A stretch of DNA of 64,000 nt from an uncultured Chlorobiaceae bacterium (GTDB lineage: Bacteria > Bacteroidota > Chlorobiia > Chlorobiales > Chlorobiaceae): contig CAITSZ010000030.1 of the NCBI GenBank assembly GCA_903895195.1, forward strand, positions 1-64,000, written 5' to 3'. Under the pieces are notes generated by a model, which saw only the letters and a list, made by a program, of their open reading frames with translations, ran no database searches and was not told the DNA's origin. Position 1 is the stretch's first letter; the number at the start of each line of letters is the position of its first letter. Of the stretch, positions 26,369 to 34,932 are shown in pieces. A program made the translations under genes and the position numbers.

Positions 26369-28435
26369 TTAATCAATTCCGTATGAGGAAATATTCATCA
26401 GTATTTCACGAGTAACATCAGAATTTACACCAAGAGAAAACAGTGCGCCTGACCCGGATACCGTCCCCTGCATCTCTTGACTGATTTGTTGTTGAATTGC
26501 CCCAATCTCAACTCTGCCAAGGTTTTTCCAGAGAATAAAAACTCTGTCGTGCGGAAAAAAGAGTTTTTGGAGTCTTGCTCCTGTAACTTTATCCGGACTG
26601 AAAAACAAAATTCTTGAAAGAGTCTGTGCCGATTCGCGGTGCTCAGATAACAAAGAAAACTCTTTAATAGAATGGAGGTATGAATATCTTTTTTCAGGAA
26701 TAGAATTATTATTAATACTCAAATTATGGAAGGGGAAAAGATCGTCACTAATAAAAATAAGATGTTTGTAGCTTGCAAGTGAAGGGGCAATAGACTCATA
26801 AAACGCTTTACTGAACCACTCACGCTCTACAGTACTCTGTTGAGGGCTGGAAAGCTCTCTTCTGAATGCCTCCATTTTTAAACCTGGAGTATTAAGAGAG
26901 TCAAAGGTGACGCCACTGCGAGCTATCTGCAACTGCGTTCTGCCTATCAGCATGGAGCCGCAAAGACTGTCGGATATAAGCGGTTTTATTATTGCCTGAT
27001 CCTCTTTCAGAGCTGCCTGAACTGTGCGAAGAGTTACCGGGATAAGCTGGATGGCTTCAGCTGCAAGCGGATTTATGACCTTCACCTGGGGAAGCAGCTC
27101 AATTAATCGGCCTCTTTTGATGTTAAGAGCCTGATCGGCAATCCTGTTTTTGTCATACCCTTCTGCGCGGATGAAAATATCGGCTTTCCGCTGAAGCAAT
27201 GCGGAAATCTCGTGCTGCAATTGAGAGATTTCTGTTTCGAGAGCTTCATGGCCCTTGCCAAGGCTGAAGCTTTTTCTATAAATCTGCAACATACGCTGCA
27301 GGTCGATATTCCCTGCCTGTTCCCCGGCATCAAACAGTTCAAAAATTCTCGACTTTTCAAGAAGCAACCCTGTAAGACGATGTGCTGATTTTTTTTCAAG
27401 CTGAAGCAGTTCGGTTGTCGGATATGGGGGGGCGAAATATCTGTTGACCGAAATTCCCTGCTGCAGAACGCTGATCCGTTCATCCTCTTTAAGTGACTTG
27501 CTTCCGCCAAGCATCAAAAGCGAGCTGGCCTGGGCATACTGCATATTTTTGATGCGGAAATATTCAGCTGCTTCTCGGAAAGGAAGCGATTTATGAACAA
27601 TAACCTGATTTGATTCAAGCCGAAGTATATTCAACAGCAAAGGATTACGGGACTGCTCGGCAAGCATGAGCGCCTTAAACAGATAAAAGCTGGCATTCCT
27701 GCGATGCTTTTCAACAAGCTGAGCACTTTTTGATGCTGCCCTGAGCGCCTGAATCTTTGGTTCAAATTCACCATCCATCGCCAAAACACGCCCTGACTCA
27801 GCAGCAATCTTCATGGCAATGGCATCTGCTTTTTCAAGGCCAGGCTGAGGCTGTGCAACAGTGCATTGCAGCAGGCCGGCATACGCAGTAATCCTGGTAG
27901 CGGGATCATGCTCTACACCCGATAGACGACGATATATTTCTGCAGACTTCTGAAATTCGCCAGACTTCAGAAGGAGGGAAGCCTGCTCAAACTTCACTGC
28001 CGGGGAGGGTGAAACGACGTGTTCAAGAGTCAGCGCGGCAGCCCGAAAACTTCCCAATTCACGAAGCAAGACTGCCTTATCGGTAAAGAGTGCATTGCGA
28101 AGTGAATCCGGGAATATCTTTGAGGGGAGTTTTTCCAGAAGTGCCGATGTTTTGAGCGCCTCATAATATTCACCTGTCAAGCCCTCAATGACCCTTTTTT
28201 CATTCAAGGCCTTGACTACCCTCGGTAATGCAACATTAAGAGTGTCCAGAGAAAGCGCCTTATTATACAAATCGAGGCCTTTCCGATACTCTCCATGACT
28301 TACGCTGGAAAATGCCTTCTTGTAGAGCGGATCGGGAGATTCCCGTTGATTATTGTCGGTACTGCAACCTGAAAAAAGAAAAAAAAGGCTCAAAAACACC
28401 ATTCTTCCAGGAAAACACCTGAAACAAATGTTCAT
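26369..28435 (-). CDS. Lipoprotein with TPR-like helices and a degenerate CHAT-like domain
   Basis: 688 residues. The N-terminal signal ends in a lipobox (LFFLFSGC, Cys24), so the protein is lipid-anchored. Residues 30-420 are helical with TPR-like spacing. Residues about 460-610 resemble the first half of a CHAT (caspase-like) domain: ALKEDQAII, then YKHLIFISDDLFPFHNLSI, the segment in which CHAT proteins read IVPDG-x-LH-x-IPFEAL. I see no catalytic His-Gly or Ala-Cys block afterwards, and the protein ends soon after RVFILWKNLG. It is therefore probably an inactive CHAT relative, perhaps a binding scaffold. No family name is certain. Confidence 0.6.
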   Translation of the reverse strand: MNICFRCFPGRMVFLSLFFLFSGCSTDNNQRESPDPLYKKAFSSVSHGEYRKGLDLYNKALSLDTLNVALPRVVKALNEKRVIEGLTGEYYEALKTSALLEKLPSKIFPDSLRNALFTDKAVLLRELGSFRAAALTLEHVVSPSPAVKFEQASLLLKSGEFQKSAEIYRRLSGVEHDPATRITAYAGLLQCTVAQPQPGLEKADAIAMKIAAESGRVLAMDGEFEPKIQALRAASKSAQLVEKHRRNASFYLFKALMLAEQSRNPLLLNILRLESNQVIVHKSLPFREAAEYFRIKNMQYAQASSLLMLGGSKSLKEDERISVLQQGISVNRYFAPPYPTTELLQLEKKSAHRLTGLLLEKSRIFELFDAGEQAGNIDLQRMLQIYRKSFSLGKGHEALETEISQLQHEISALLQRKADIFIRAEGYDKNRIADQALNIKRGRLIELLPQVKVINPLAAEAIQLIPVTLRTVQAALKEDQAIIKPLISDSLCGSMLIGRTQLQIARSGVTFDSLNTPGLKMEAFRRELSSPQQSTVEREWFSKAFYESIAPSLASYKHLIFISDDLFPFHNLSINNNSIPEKRYSYLHSIKEFSLLSEHRESAQTLSRILFFSPDKVTGARLQKLFFPHDRVFILWKNLGRVEIGAIQQQISQEMQGTVSGSGALFSLGVNSDVTREILMNISSYGID

Positions 28436-28473
28436 ATAGCGGAGACTCCTACTCCATAGAAATATTATCCCGA

Positions 28474-28950
28474 TTAAAACGAGCGTATAGGCCTTACACG
28501 GCCGGTGTTTGATTTATTACCATCGATCTGCTGGCCATTGCTGAAATCCTGAGCCCACGCTTTAGCGGCTTGGCTCTCCGAAGAACTCCAGTAATAGGTT
28601 TCCAGAGTACCGCCAAGGCTGCTGCGATGAATATAGATCAGATTCAACTGATCCTTGTTCGGTAAAACCCAGTCGCAATACCCATCCACAAAGGTGTTCG
28701 CCGCAACCTTCGCACCATACCAGTTAAAGAACCCCTCCACCTTGCCGGTAGAACCCGTCATATCAGCTTTCGCGGCAATAAGCCCATGCTGCCCGGTACC
28801 ATCAATATAAATTATAACACCGCCATTAAGGCTGTCACCAATCTTCATCCCTGCCGCAGAGGAAAGAGAAGAAACAGACACCATACTCAGGCCGGCAATC
28901 AGAAAAATGGCCCAGAGCCGGATAACATATTTTTTGGAATTCAGTTTCAT
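28474..28950 (-). CDS. Secreted DUF1566 (Lcl-type) protein
   Basis: 158 residues. A signal peptide covers about residues 1-33 (IFLIAGLSMVSVSSLSSAAG). The rest is one DUF1566-type domain: GGVIIYIDGTGQHGLIAA, then WVLPNKDQLNLIY, YYWSSSE and RVRPIRSF. Such domains occur in exported adhesin-like proteins of Chlorobi and others and fold like C-type lectin/sulfatase-modifying modules. The gene lies 38 bp upstream of the CHAT-like lipoprotein on the same strand and is likely co-transcribed with it. Confidence 0.75.
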   Translation of the reverse strand: MKLNSKKYVIRLWAIFLIAGLSMVSVSSLSSAAGMKIGDSLNGGVIIYIDGTGQHGLIAAKADMTGSTGKVEGFFNWYGAKVAANTFVDGYCDWVLPNKDQLNLIYIHRSSLGGTLETYYWSSSESQAAKAWAQDFSNGQQIDGNKSNTGRVRPIRSF

Positions 28951-29474
28951 GAGTCAGTCCGTTTACAATTAACAGGGTAAATATCATACTGAGGTTCTAT
29001 GCCATCAATATAAAAGGGGTAACAGGCAAAGAAAAACTTTAGACCCCTAATGGCCTAAAAAACAGAAAACAAACCTTGCTTTAAATTGCTGACTCAAGTA
29101 CATAAATACAGTTAGTCATGACCATCCCATAGACTTCAAAAAAAGTACTGAGGGCTGAAAGAAGGTACCCTCTTTTGCAAATAACTAAATGGGTTCGTTT
29201 TGTAAATTTTATTAATCCGCCTCAGATTATCAAGCCTTTGCAATGAGTGGCACTGAAAATCGGGACAACCAAAAGTGCGATCTCCAGACTGGAATCCGGC
29301 AGCAAGCACTCCCCATCCATTACCACCCTCAGGAAATATGCCGAAGCTGATGGCTGCGAACTTGAAATCAAGCTGACTCCGAAAAAACAGAAAAAAACGG
29401 CAGGTTAACATTTCCTCTTTGACAAAAGTCAAATGATTGACGCTCTGATGCAGAAAGGGGGATCCGGATCATCT
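28951..29474. other. Gap between the DUF1566 gene and the Fic gene
   Basis: About 520 bases. 28951-29130 is AT-rich and probably holds the promoter of the minus-strand DUF1566 gene. 29247-29408 holds an antitoxin relic on the plus strand, listed separately. At 29418-29433 a tttgac/gtcaaa inverted repeat with an aaaa loop lies downstream of both the relic and the Fic gene. Nothing else coding is convincing. Confidence 0.5.
29247..29408 (+). pseudogene. Truncated XRE/HigA-type antitoxin relic
   Basis: A 53-codon frame beginning at GTG 29247, preceded directly by an in-frame TGA, translates to MALKIGTTKSAISRLESGSK followed by HSPSITTLRKYAEADGCELE and a lysine-rich tail. IGTTKSAISRLESG is the recognition-helix part of an XRE helix-turn-helix, and STLRKYAEA-GCELEIKL is the usual end of HigA/XRE antitoxins partnered with RelE-type toxins. 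The first helices, normally 30-40 residues, are missing, and no toxin gene is seen next to it. It is best read as the 3' remnant of a lost toxin-antitoxin pair. Confidence 0.65.
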
Positions 29475-30653
29475 TTAAACCAACTCCCGGCCCGGCAACT
29501 CTGTTCCACGATTCATGATATCAAAATACCTGCTGTAACTGAACAAGCGGTTTCGCTTCTGCTTAGTCAGCTCAGTCACAATCCCCAGACGGACAAGATG
29601 CTCAAGTGCTTTGTTCACAGTAGCATGGGTTATACCTGTCTTTTCAACAATCAGTCCTGACGTAGCAATCGGATGTTCTATCAAAACCCTGTGAACCTGC
29701 ACGGTGGATGCTGCTGCCCTGCCAAGCTCAATAATATTTGCCCGGTCTTTGTTCGCTAAATCGAGAAGCTGTTGAGCTGTCTCAACAGCCTGGGTTGCAG
29801 TAACAATGACAGCTTCAGCAAAGAAATCGAGCCATGCTTCCCAGTCACCAGTTATGCGGACCTTGTTAAGGAGTTCGTAATAATATTGAGAATGTGTCTT
29901 GAAATAAAGACTCAGATAGAGCATCGGCTGCTGCAGCACATCCTGCTCACAGAGGAGCAAAGTAATCAGAAGACGACCAAGACGTCCGTTCCCATCAAGG
30001 AATGGGTGAATCGTCTCAAACTGCACATGGGCTAGTGCGACCTTGAGCAGGATGGGGGTAGGTTCTGGTTTATCGTGTAAAAACAATTCCAGCTTTCCCA
30101 TACACTCCATCATCTTTTCAGGCGGTGGAGGCACAAAAGCCGCATTACCCGCTCGGGTTCCGCCAATCCAGTTCTGGCTTTTACGAAACTCACCAGGAGT
30201 ATGGTTACTCCCCCTTCCTTTTGTCAGAAGAATGCCATGAACCTCCCTAATCAATCTTAAAGAGAGCGGAAAGCCTTCAGCCAAGCGCTTCAGACCATAG
30301 TGAAGTGCCCTGACATAGTTGCTGACCTCCAACACATCATTCAAAGGAACTCCCGGCTCCTGATCAAGCTCGAACAACAGAAGATCAGAGAGCGATGACT
30401 GGGTTCCTTCAATCATCGATGACAGGACAGCCTCTTTACGAACATACATATAGAGAAAAAGCGATGTGTCAGGAAGAAGCCTCGAAACACTGTCTAAACG
30501 ACCAAGAGCCAGCAGCGCCTTGTCAAATTTGCTGCGCAATTCCGGAGTCCAGTCAATTGACGGATCCGGTGGAAGTGGAGCAGGAACAAAGGCCAGAACG
30601 CTCTCACCAACCGTCGATACCTTTGCATAATGTCCCTGAAGCTCTCGTTGCAT
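29475..30653 (-). CDS. Fic-domain protein with C-terminal winged helix (class II Fic)
   Basis: 392 residues. The Fic motif HPFLDGNGRLGR starts at His216, so catalysis (usually AMP transfer to a target hydroxyl) should be intact. A self-inhibition motif of class II type, S78-x-x-x-E82-G83, lies in the N-terminal domain. Residues about 310-380 (STVQVHRVLIEHPIATSGLI, VEKTGITHATVNKALEHL) form a winged helix that could bind DNA. Three copies of an 11-bp repeat sit in the promoter and may be its own operator. The gene stands alone as a transcript. Targets are unknown. Confidence 0.9.
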   Translation of the reverse strand: MQRELQGHYAKVSTVGESVLAFVPAPLPPDPSIDWTPELRSKFDKALLALGRLDSVSRLLPDTSLFLYMYVRKEAVLSSMIEGTQSSLSDLLLFELDQEPGVPLNDVLEVSNYVRALHYGLKRLAEGFPLSLRLIREVHGILLTKGRGSNHTPGEFRKSQNWIGGTRAGNAAFVPPPPEKMMECMGKLELFLHDKPEPTPILLKVALAHVQFETIHPFLDGNGRLGRLLITLLLCEQDVLQQPMLYLSLYFKTHSQYYYELLNKVRITGDWEAWLDFFAEAVIVTATQAVETAQQLLDLANKDRANIIELGRAAASTVQVHRVLIEHPIATSGLIVEKTGITHATVNKALEHLVRLGIVTELTKQKRNRLFSYSRYFDIMNRGTELPGRELV

Positions 30654-30667
30654 GCAAATAAGTTTTA

Positions 30668-30719
30668 TCCTAAAATAAGATCAACCATTATTTTAGGATA
30701 TTAACTAATCCTAAAATAA
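30668..30719 (-). promoter_or_regulatory. Triple repeat tcctaaaataa in the Fic gene promoter
   Basis: The 11-mer tcctaaaataa occurs at 30668-30678 and 30709-30719 in one orientation and at 30688-30698 in the other, with starts 20 and 21 bp apart, i.e. two helical turns. The nearest copy ends 15 bp upstream of the Fic start. This regular spacing is what cooperative dimer-binding repressors use. The winged helix of the adjacent Fic protein is the obvious candidate ligand. Confidence 0.7.
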
Positions 30720-30995
30720 AACCCATAAACTTTGATGAAGAAAAAAAGAGATGTTGGCCTATAATCAGCTGAACAACAACTGACGAAGCGGCTGGAAAGC
30801 TTGGGATTCGGCGGGATTACCTGTTTTTAAGACCGTTGAGGCTATGACCTCGTGTGGGACACTTAGGGACTCTCACTCGAATCTCGTAACCTGGACATTC
30901 ATTTCCATGCTTTCAATATCAAACAAACAAATATGCTCACAGTATACTGCATGAAAATGAGGTGGGGGATGGTCGCAAAAAAAACAACTTGATAT
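30720..30995. other. Region between the Fic operator and the HigA-like gene
   Basis: No gene can be supported. On the plus strand a 20-residue frame near 30770-30830 reads EQQLTKRLESLGFGGITCF and ends at a stop; it could be a relic tail of some island gene, but it matches nothing I know. No terminator for the HigA-like gene is clear. Confidence 0.35.
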
Positions 30996-31340
30996 TCAAG
31001 CAGGAACGCGCTGATTCCCTTTCGTGTAAGATGAGGTCAGCTTGAAGCTGATTCCCTCATTCTTTGTTATAGCGTGAATAACCTGAAAGAGGTTCTCCAT
31101 CCTCGGATTACCTGAAGGTGCCAACATCCTATGTATGCTTTTACTGGATTTATCAAGCTCCTCTGCTAACCTCTCAAAACCTATAGTTGAATTTACCAGA
31201 TCTCGAAGCAGTGCCTTACCAACAGCTGTGTCACCTTCCAGAAATGCACCTATTGCTTCATCAAATAATGCAGCACGAAATTCAGGATCACGCTCTACCC
31301 GTGCTTTGATTGTGTCTTTATATGATCTGCTTAACGGCAT
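30996..31340 (-). CDS. HigA-type antitoxin / XRE-like regulator
   Basis: 114 residues from the ATG at 31340, which has a Shine-Dalgarno-like aagga upstream; a longer frame reaching to 31451 reads through other sequence. MPLSRSYKDTIKARVERDPE and the later LAEELDKSSKSIHRMLAPSG, with NLFQVIHAITKNEGISFKL at the end, match the antitoxin family often paired with RelE/HigB-like toxins. The helix-turn-helix (about 60-90) should repress its own operon. The cognate toxin gene upstream appears broken, so the antitoxin may now act as a free regulator. Confidence 0.75.
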   Translation of the reverse strand: MPLSRSYKDTIKARVERDPEFRAALFDEAIGAFLEGDTAVGKALLRDLVNSTIGFERLAEELDKSSKSIHRMLAPSGNPRMENLFQVIHAITKNEGISFKLTSSYTKGNQRVPA

Positions 31341-31350
31341 AATAATATCC

Positions 31351-31434
31351 TTATGTTTTCTCTCGGCTTTGCTTTTTGAAGGCCTTATGTTCTTCCCAAA
31401 GTTTTTTGGCTCTCTGGATAGCTTTTTTCGGCAT
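31351..31434 (-). pseudogene. C-terminal remnant of a RelE/HigB-like toxin
   Basis: A 27-residue frame (MPKKAIQRAKKLWEEHKAFK plus a basic tail) ends 10 bp before the HigA start, in the position a toxin gene would occupy. Its PKKAIQRAKKLWEEH pattern matches the last helix of Gp49/HigB-type toxins (KTPxxEIxxAxxR). The toxin core is not found in any frame directly upstream, so this is a fragment. Confidence 0.5.
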
Positions 31435-31478
31435 GCACTATGGTAACACATAAGTTACTATTCTCAAACAAATTTTCA

Positions 31479-31565
31479 CTATTCTGCGATCTCAGCACTG
31501 AGACGCTTTACATCCCTTCCCTCCCGTAACTGCACGATAAAAACACCGTCCCCAAGTTCTTGCAT
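31479..31565 (-). CDS. 28-residue peptide overlapping the DUF2281 gene, perhaps toxin debris
   Basis: The ATG overlaps the stop of the upstream gene (taATG), the coupling usual in toxin-antitoxin pairs. The product is MQELGDGVFIVQLREGRDVK followed by RLSAEIAE. LGDGVFIVQLREGRD resembles a central strand of HigB-like toxins (LGDG-x-E-LR-x-x-G), so it could be the other part of the broken toxin, or a genuine small protein. Real translation is uncertain. Confidence 0.35.
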   Translation of the reverse strand: MQELGDGVFIVQLREGRDVKRLSAEIAE

Positions 31566-31774
31566 TATTCTAACTCCAAACGTTGTTCAGGGTCGCCTTG
31601 TGGAGCGCGTTCAATTGGCTCCCCTTTCCATCCGCCCGCAGTGTGCTCAAAAACACTCGGAGGCCACTCTGTTCCGCGTCGAGTGCGTACAAATAACAAA
31701 AAGTCCAATACCTCTTGAGCTAATGGTTCCGTAAAAAACTCAGCTTCTTGTTTCAGTTGTTCGATGGCGGTCAT
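31565..31774 (-). CDS. DUF2281-like antitoxin component
   Basis: 69 residues. The N-terminal helices (LKQEAEFFTEPLAQEVLDFL) and the tail GGWKGEPIERAPQGDPEQRL match short DUF2281 proteins, usually antitoxins with C-terminal toxin-binding tails. It lies 77 bp downstream of hsdR on the same strand and overlaps the following 28-residue frame by 1 bp. No complete toxin partner is present. Confidence 0.65.
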   Translation of the reverse strand: MTAIEQLKQEAEFFTEPLAQEVLDFLLFVRTRRGTEWPPSVFEHTAGGWKGEPIERAPQGDPEQRLELE

Positions 31775-31851
31775 TATGCTCTCCGATAATCATGATAAAA
31801 GGACTATAGCGTAGGACTTTTTACACCTTCTGAGTCCTTGACTGGACACAC

Positions 31852-34800
31852 TCATGCCCATTCAGCGCTTAGGGTTTCGGCTTGTTGGAGGACTAGCTTT
31901 ATGGCTTCTTCCTGTTTTGCGGGGGGGTATTTGTATTTGCGGAGGATGCGTTTTACCATGAGGCGGAGTTTGGCTCTAACGCTGTCGCGGACTGACCAGT
32001 CGACGCTGATATTCTGGCGGAGGCTTTCGGCGAGTTCGTGGGCTATTTTTTTCAGGATGTCGTCACCCATCTCCCTGACTGCCTCTTCGTTGTTGGCGAG
32101 TGCATCGTAAAAGGCCAGTTCGTCGGGGTTGAGGCCGAGCTCTTCACCTCTGCCGATGGCTTCCTGGAATTTCTTTGCCATGGCTATCAGCTCTTCAATC
32201 ACCTGCGCGGTTTCGATTGCGCGGTTCTGATAACGATGGACAACGTTGGAGAGGAGGTCTGAAAACTTCTTTTGCTGCACGACGTTTGTGGCAAAGCGGG
32301 TTCTGATTTCACCACCAAGGAGTCGTTCCAGAAGTTCTACCGCCAGATTGCGTTCCGGCAGGTTCCTTATCTCACTCAGGAAGGTGTCGTCAAGAATACC
32401 GATGTTCGGTTTGTCGAGCCCTACCGCTTCGAAGATGTCCACTACCTCATCGGAGACAAGGGCTGAACCGATAATCTGGCGGATTGCCAGCTCGCGCTCT
32501 TCATTGGTTCGTTTTTTGCCGCTGATCTCTTTTTTGGTCAACAGTACCTTTATTGCCTGAAAAAAAGCGACCTCTTCACGCACGGCTTTTGCTTCATCGA
32601 GCGTGCAGCATAGGCTGAAAGCTTTGGACATGGCGAGTGCACTGTCGCAAAACCGCTTTTTGCCATCCTTTATACCGAGCACATGGTTTGCTGCTTTAGC
32701 CAGCATACGGTGGCCGCCGGTGAGGAAGCCGCTGTAATCGAATTCGAAGAGCATTGCGCGCAGTACATCAAGCTTCTCCTCCAGGACGGCATATACTTCG
32801 TAAGCATCAACGGTAGGCCGCCCACGTCCCTTGCTTGCCGTGTACTCCTTAAGGGCCTGCTTGAGGTCGTTGGCAATGCCGATATAGTCAACCACCAGGC
32901 CGCCCTGCTTGTCGCGGAAGACGCGGTTGACCCTTGCAATCGCCTGCATCAGGTTGTGCCCCTTCATCGGCTTGTCGACGTATATGGTATGGACGCAAGG
33001 CGCATCAAAGCCGGTGAGCCACATATCCCTGACAATGACGAGCTGCATCGGATCATCAGGGTCTTTGAAGCGTTTCTCGAGGCGTTTTTTGACCTTGCCT
33101 GAATAGATATGCGGACGCAAAAGAGGCTTGTCGCTGGCTGAACCTGTCATCACCACTTTTATCACTCCTTTTTCGGGATCGAGGTCGTGCCACAGAGGGC
33201 GCAGATCGACGATAGCGTTATAGAGGTGAACGCAGATTTCGCGGCTCATGGCGACAATCATTGCCTTGCCTTTTTGAGCCTTGTTGCGTTCTTCAAAGTG
33301 TGCCACCAGGTCAGCTGCTACCTGCCTGATTCGAGGCTCTGCCCCGACAATTTTTTCGAGCGCGGCCCATTTGCTTTTGAGTCTGGCCTGCTGGTACTCC
33401 TCTTCGTCTTCGGCAAGCTGGTCCACTTCGGCATCGATATCCGGAAGCACCGCACTATTCAACCCAAGCTTGGCCAGCCGCGATTCAAAATAGATTGCAA
33501 CCGTAGCCCCGTCATCGCGGGACTGCTGCATATCATAAATACTGATATAGTCGCCAAAGACGGCGCGGGTGTCGCGGTCTTCGCTTGATACGGGGGTGCC
33601 GGTAAATGCTACAAAGGTTGCATTGGGCAGCGCATCACGGAGATGCTGGGCATAGCCCGCCTGATAGCCTCTCTCATCACCCTTGAATTTAGATTCAAAT
33701 CCATACTGGGTGCGGTGGGCCTCATCGGCAATCACGACAATATTGTGCCGGTCAGAAAGGACAGGGAAGTTGTCTTCATCCTCACCCGGCATGAACTTCT
33801 GTATGGTGGCAAACACAATGCCGCCTGAAGGCCTGTTGGAGAGCTTGGCTCGTAAATCCTGCCGTGTTTCGCCCTGTACCGGCTGCTCACGCAGGAGATC
33901 CTCGGAGAGTGAGAAGACACCGAAGAGTTGACCGTCCAGATCGTTACGGTCGGTAATCACAACAATGGTTGGATTCTCCATGGCAGCTTCGCGCATGACA
34001 CGCGCGGCAAAGCAGACCATCGTGATGCTCTTGCCCGACCCCTGGGTATGCCATACAACCCCGCCTTTATGGTTGCCATTGCTCGCTGAAGCCACAATGA
34101 CGCGCTCAATGGCTGAACGCACTGCATGGAACTGGTGGTATCCGGCGATCTTTTTTATCAAGGTGCCGTCATCTTCAAACAGGACAAAGTAGCGCAGAAA
34201 ATCGAGCAGATAGGTTGGTGACAGCACACCACGAATCAAGGTTTCAAGTTCACTGAACTGGCCGAGTGGGTCGAGGGTGAGGCCATCAATGGTTCGCCAG
34301 GCCATAAAGCGTTCAACATTGGCAGAGAGTGAACCCATAAGGGCCTCGGTGCCGTCTGAAATCACCAGAATTTCGTTGTACTGAAAAACATCCGGAATCT
34401 GTTCTTTATAGGTCTCTATCTGGTCGAATGCCTTCCAGATGTCCGCTTTTTCGTCAGCCGGATTCTTCAACTCCAGCAACACAATCGGCAGGCCATTGAC
34501 AAAGAGCACAATGTCAGGGCGGCGAGTCTGCTTTAGCCCCTTAATCGAGTACTGATTTACCGCCAGCCACTCATTTGCATCCCCATCCCCAAAATCGATC
34601 AATCGAACAAAGTCGCCACGAGTCTCCCCATCTTTCTGATACTCGACCGGCACACCATTAACCAGCAGCTGATGAAACCGTCTATTGGCCGCAAGCAGCA
34701 CCGGTGTGTCAAGATTCAGCACCTGACGCAAAGCATCCTCCCGAGCAACAAGAGGCACCAAAGGGTTCAGCCGGTTTATCGCTTCACGCAGTCGCCCAAC

Positions 34801-34932
34801 CAGCACAACCTCGGTATACGTCCTCCGTTCCGGCGAAGGCCCATCAGGCGCAATATCAAGCCCAGAGCGGTGACTGTACCCCACGTCACCAAGCCAGCCC
34901 AAAGCCTCCCGTTCAAGTTGATCTTCAGTCAT
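31852..34932 (-). CDS. hsdR: Type I restriction endonuclease subunit R
   Basis: 1026 residues from the ATG at 34932, which overlaps the Fic stop by 4 bp (ATGA). A start at 34947 is possible but lacks that coupling. In the frame counted from 34947, the nuclease PD...ExK is D145, E159, K161 ([20 protein letters not shown]). The motor has Walker [11 protein letters not shown] near 305 and a DEAH box ([13 protein letters not shown]), with the helicase C-terminal domain following. It cuts unmodified DNA far from the recognition site after translocation, together with HsdM and HsdS. A C7 run near the C-terminus is noted as a possible slippage site. Confidence 0.95.
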   Translation of the reverse strand: MTEDQLEREALGWLGDVGYSHRSGLDIAPDGPSPERRTYTEVVLVGRLREAINRLNPLVPLVAREDALRQVLNLDTPVLLAANRRFHQLLVNGVPVEYQKDGETRGDFVRLIDFGDGDANEWLAVNQYSIKGLKQTRRPDIVLFVNGLPIVLLELKNPADEKADIWKAFDQIETYKEQIPDVFQYNEILVISDGTEALMGSLSANVERFMAWRTIDGLTLDPLGQFSELETLIRGVLSPTYLLDFLRYFVLFEDDGTLIKKIAGYHQFHAVRSAIERVIVASASNGNHKGGVVWHTQGSGKSITMVCFAARVMREAAMENPTIVVITDRNDLDGQLFGVFSLSEDLLREQPVQGETRQDLRAKLSNRPSGGIVFATIQKFMPGEDEDNFPVLSDRHNIVVIADEAHRTQYGFESKFKGDERGYQAGYAQHLRDALPNATFVAFTGTPVSSEDRDTRAVFGDYISIYDMQQSRDDGATVAIYFESRLAKLGLNSAVLPDIDAEVDQLAEDEEEYQQARLKSKWAALEKIVGAEPRIRQVAADLVAHFEERNKAQKGKAMIVAMSREICVHLYNAIVDLRPLWHDLDPEKGVIKVVMTGSASDKPLLRPHIYSGKVKKRLEKRFKDPDDPMQLVIVRDMWLTGFDAPCVHTIYVDKPMKGHNLMQAIARVNRVFRDKQGGLVVDYIGIANDLKQALKEYTASKGRGRPTVDAYEVYAVLEEKLDVLRAMLFEFDYSGFLTGGHRMLAKAANHVLGIKDGKKRFCDSALAMSKAFSLCCTLDEAKAVREEVAFFQAIKVLLTKKEISGKKRTNEERELAIRQIIGSALVSDEVVDIFEAVGLDKPNIGILDDTFLSEIRNLPERNLAVELLERLLGGEIRTRFATNVVQQKKFSDLLSNVVHRYQNRAIETAQVIEELIAMAKKFQEAIGRGEELGLNPDELAFYDALANNEEAVREMGDDILKKIAHELAESLRQNISVDWSVRDSVRAKLRLMVKRILRKYKYPPAKQEEAIKLVLQQAETLSAEWA

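Noticed and set aside
29136-29432. 98-codon minus-strand frame in the gap before the Fic gene
   Set aside because: It overlaps the antitoxin relic read from the other strand, whose translation matches a known family; the minus frame matches nothing.
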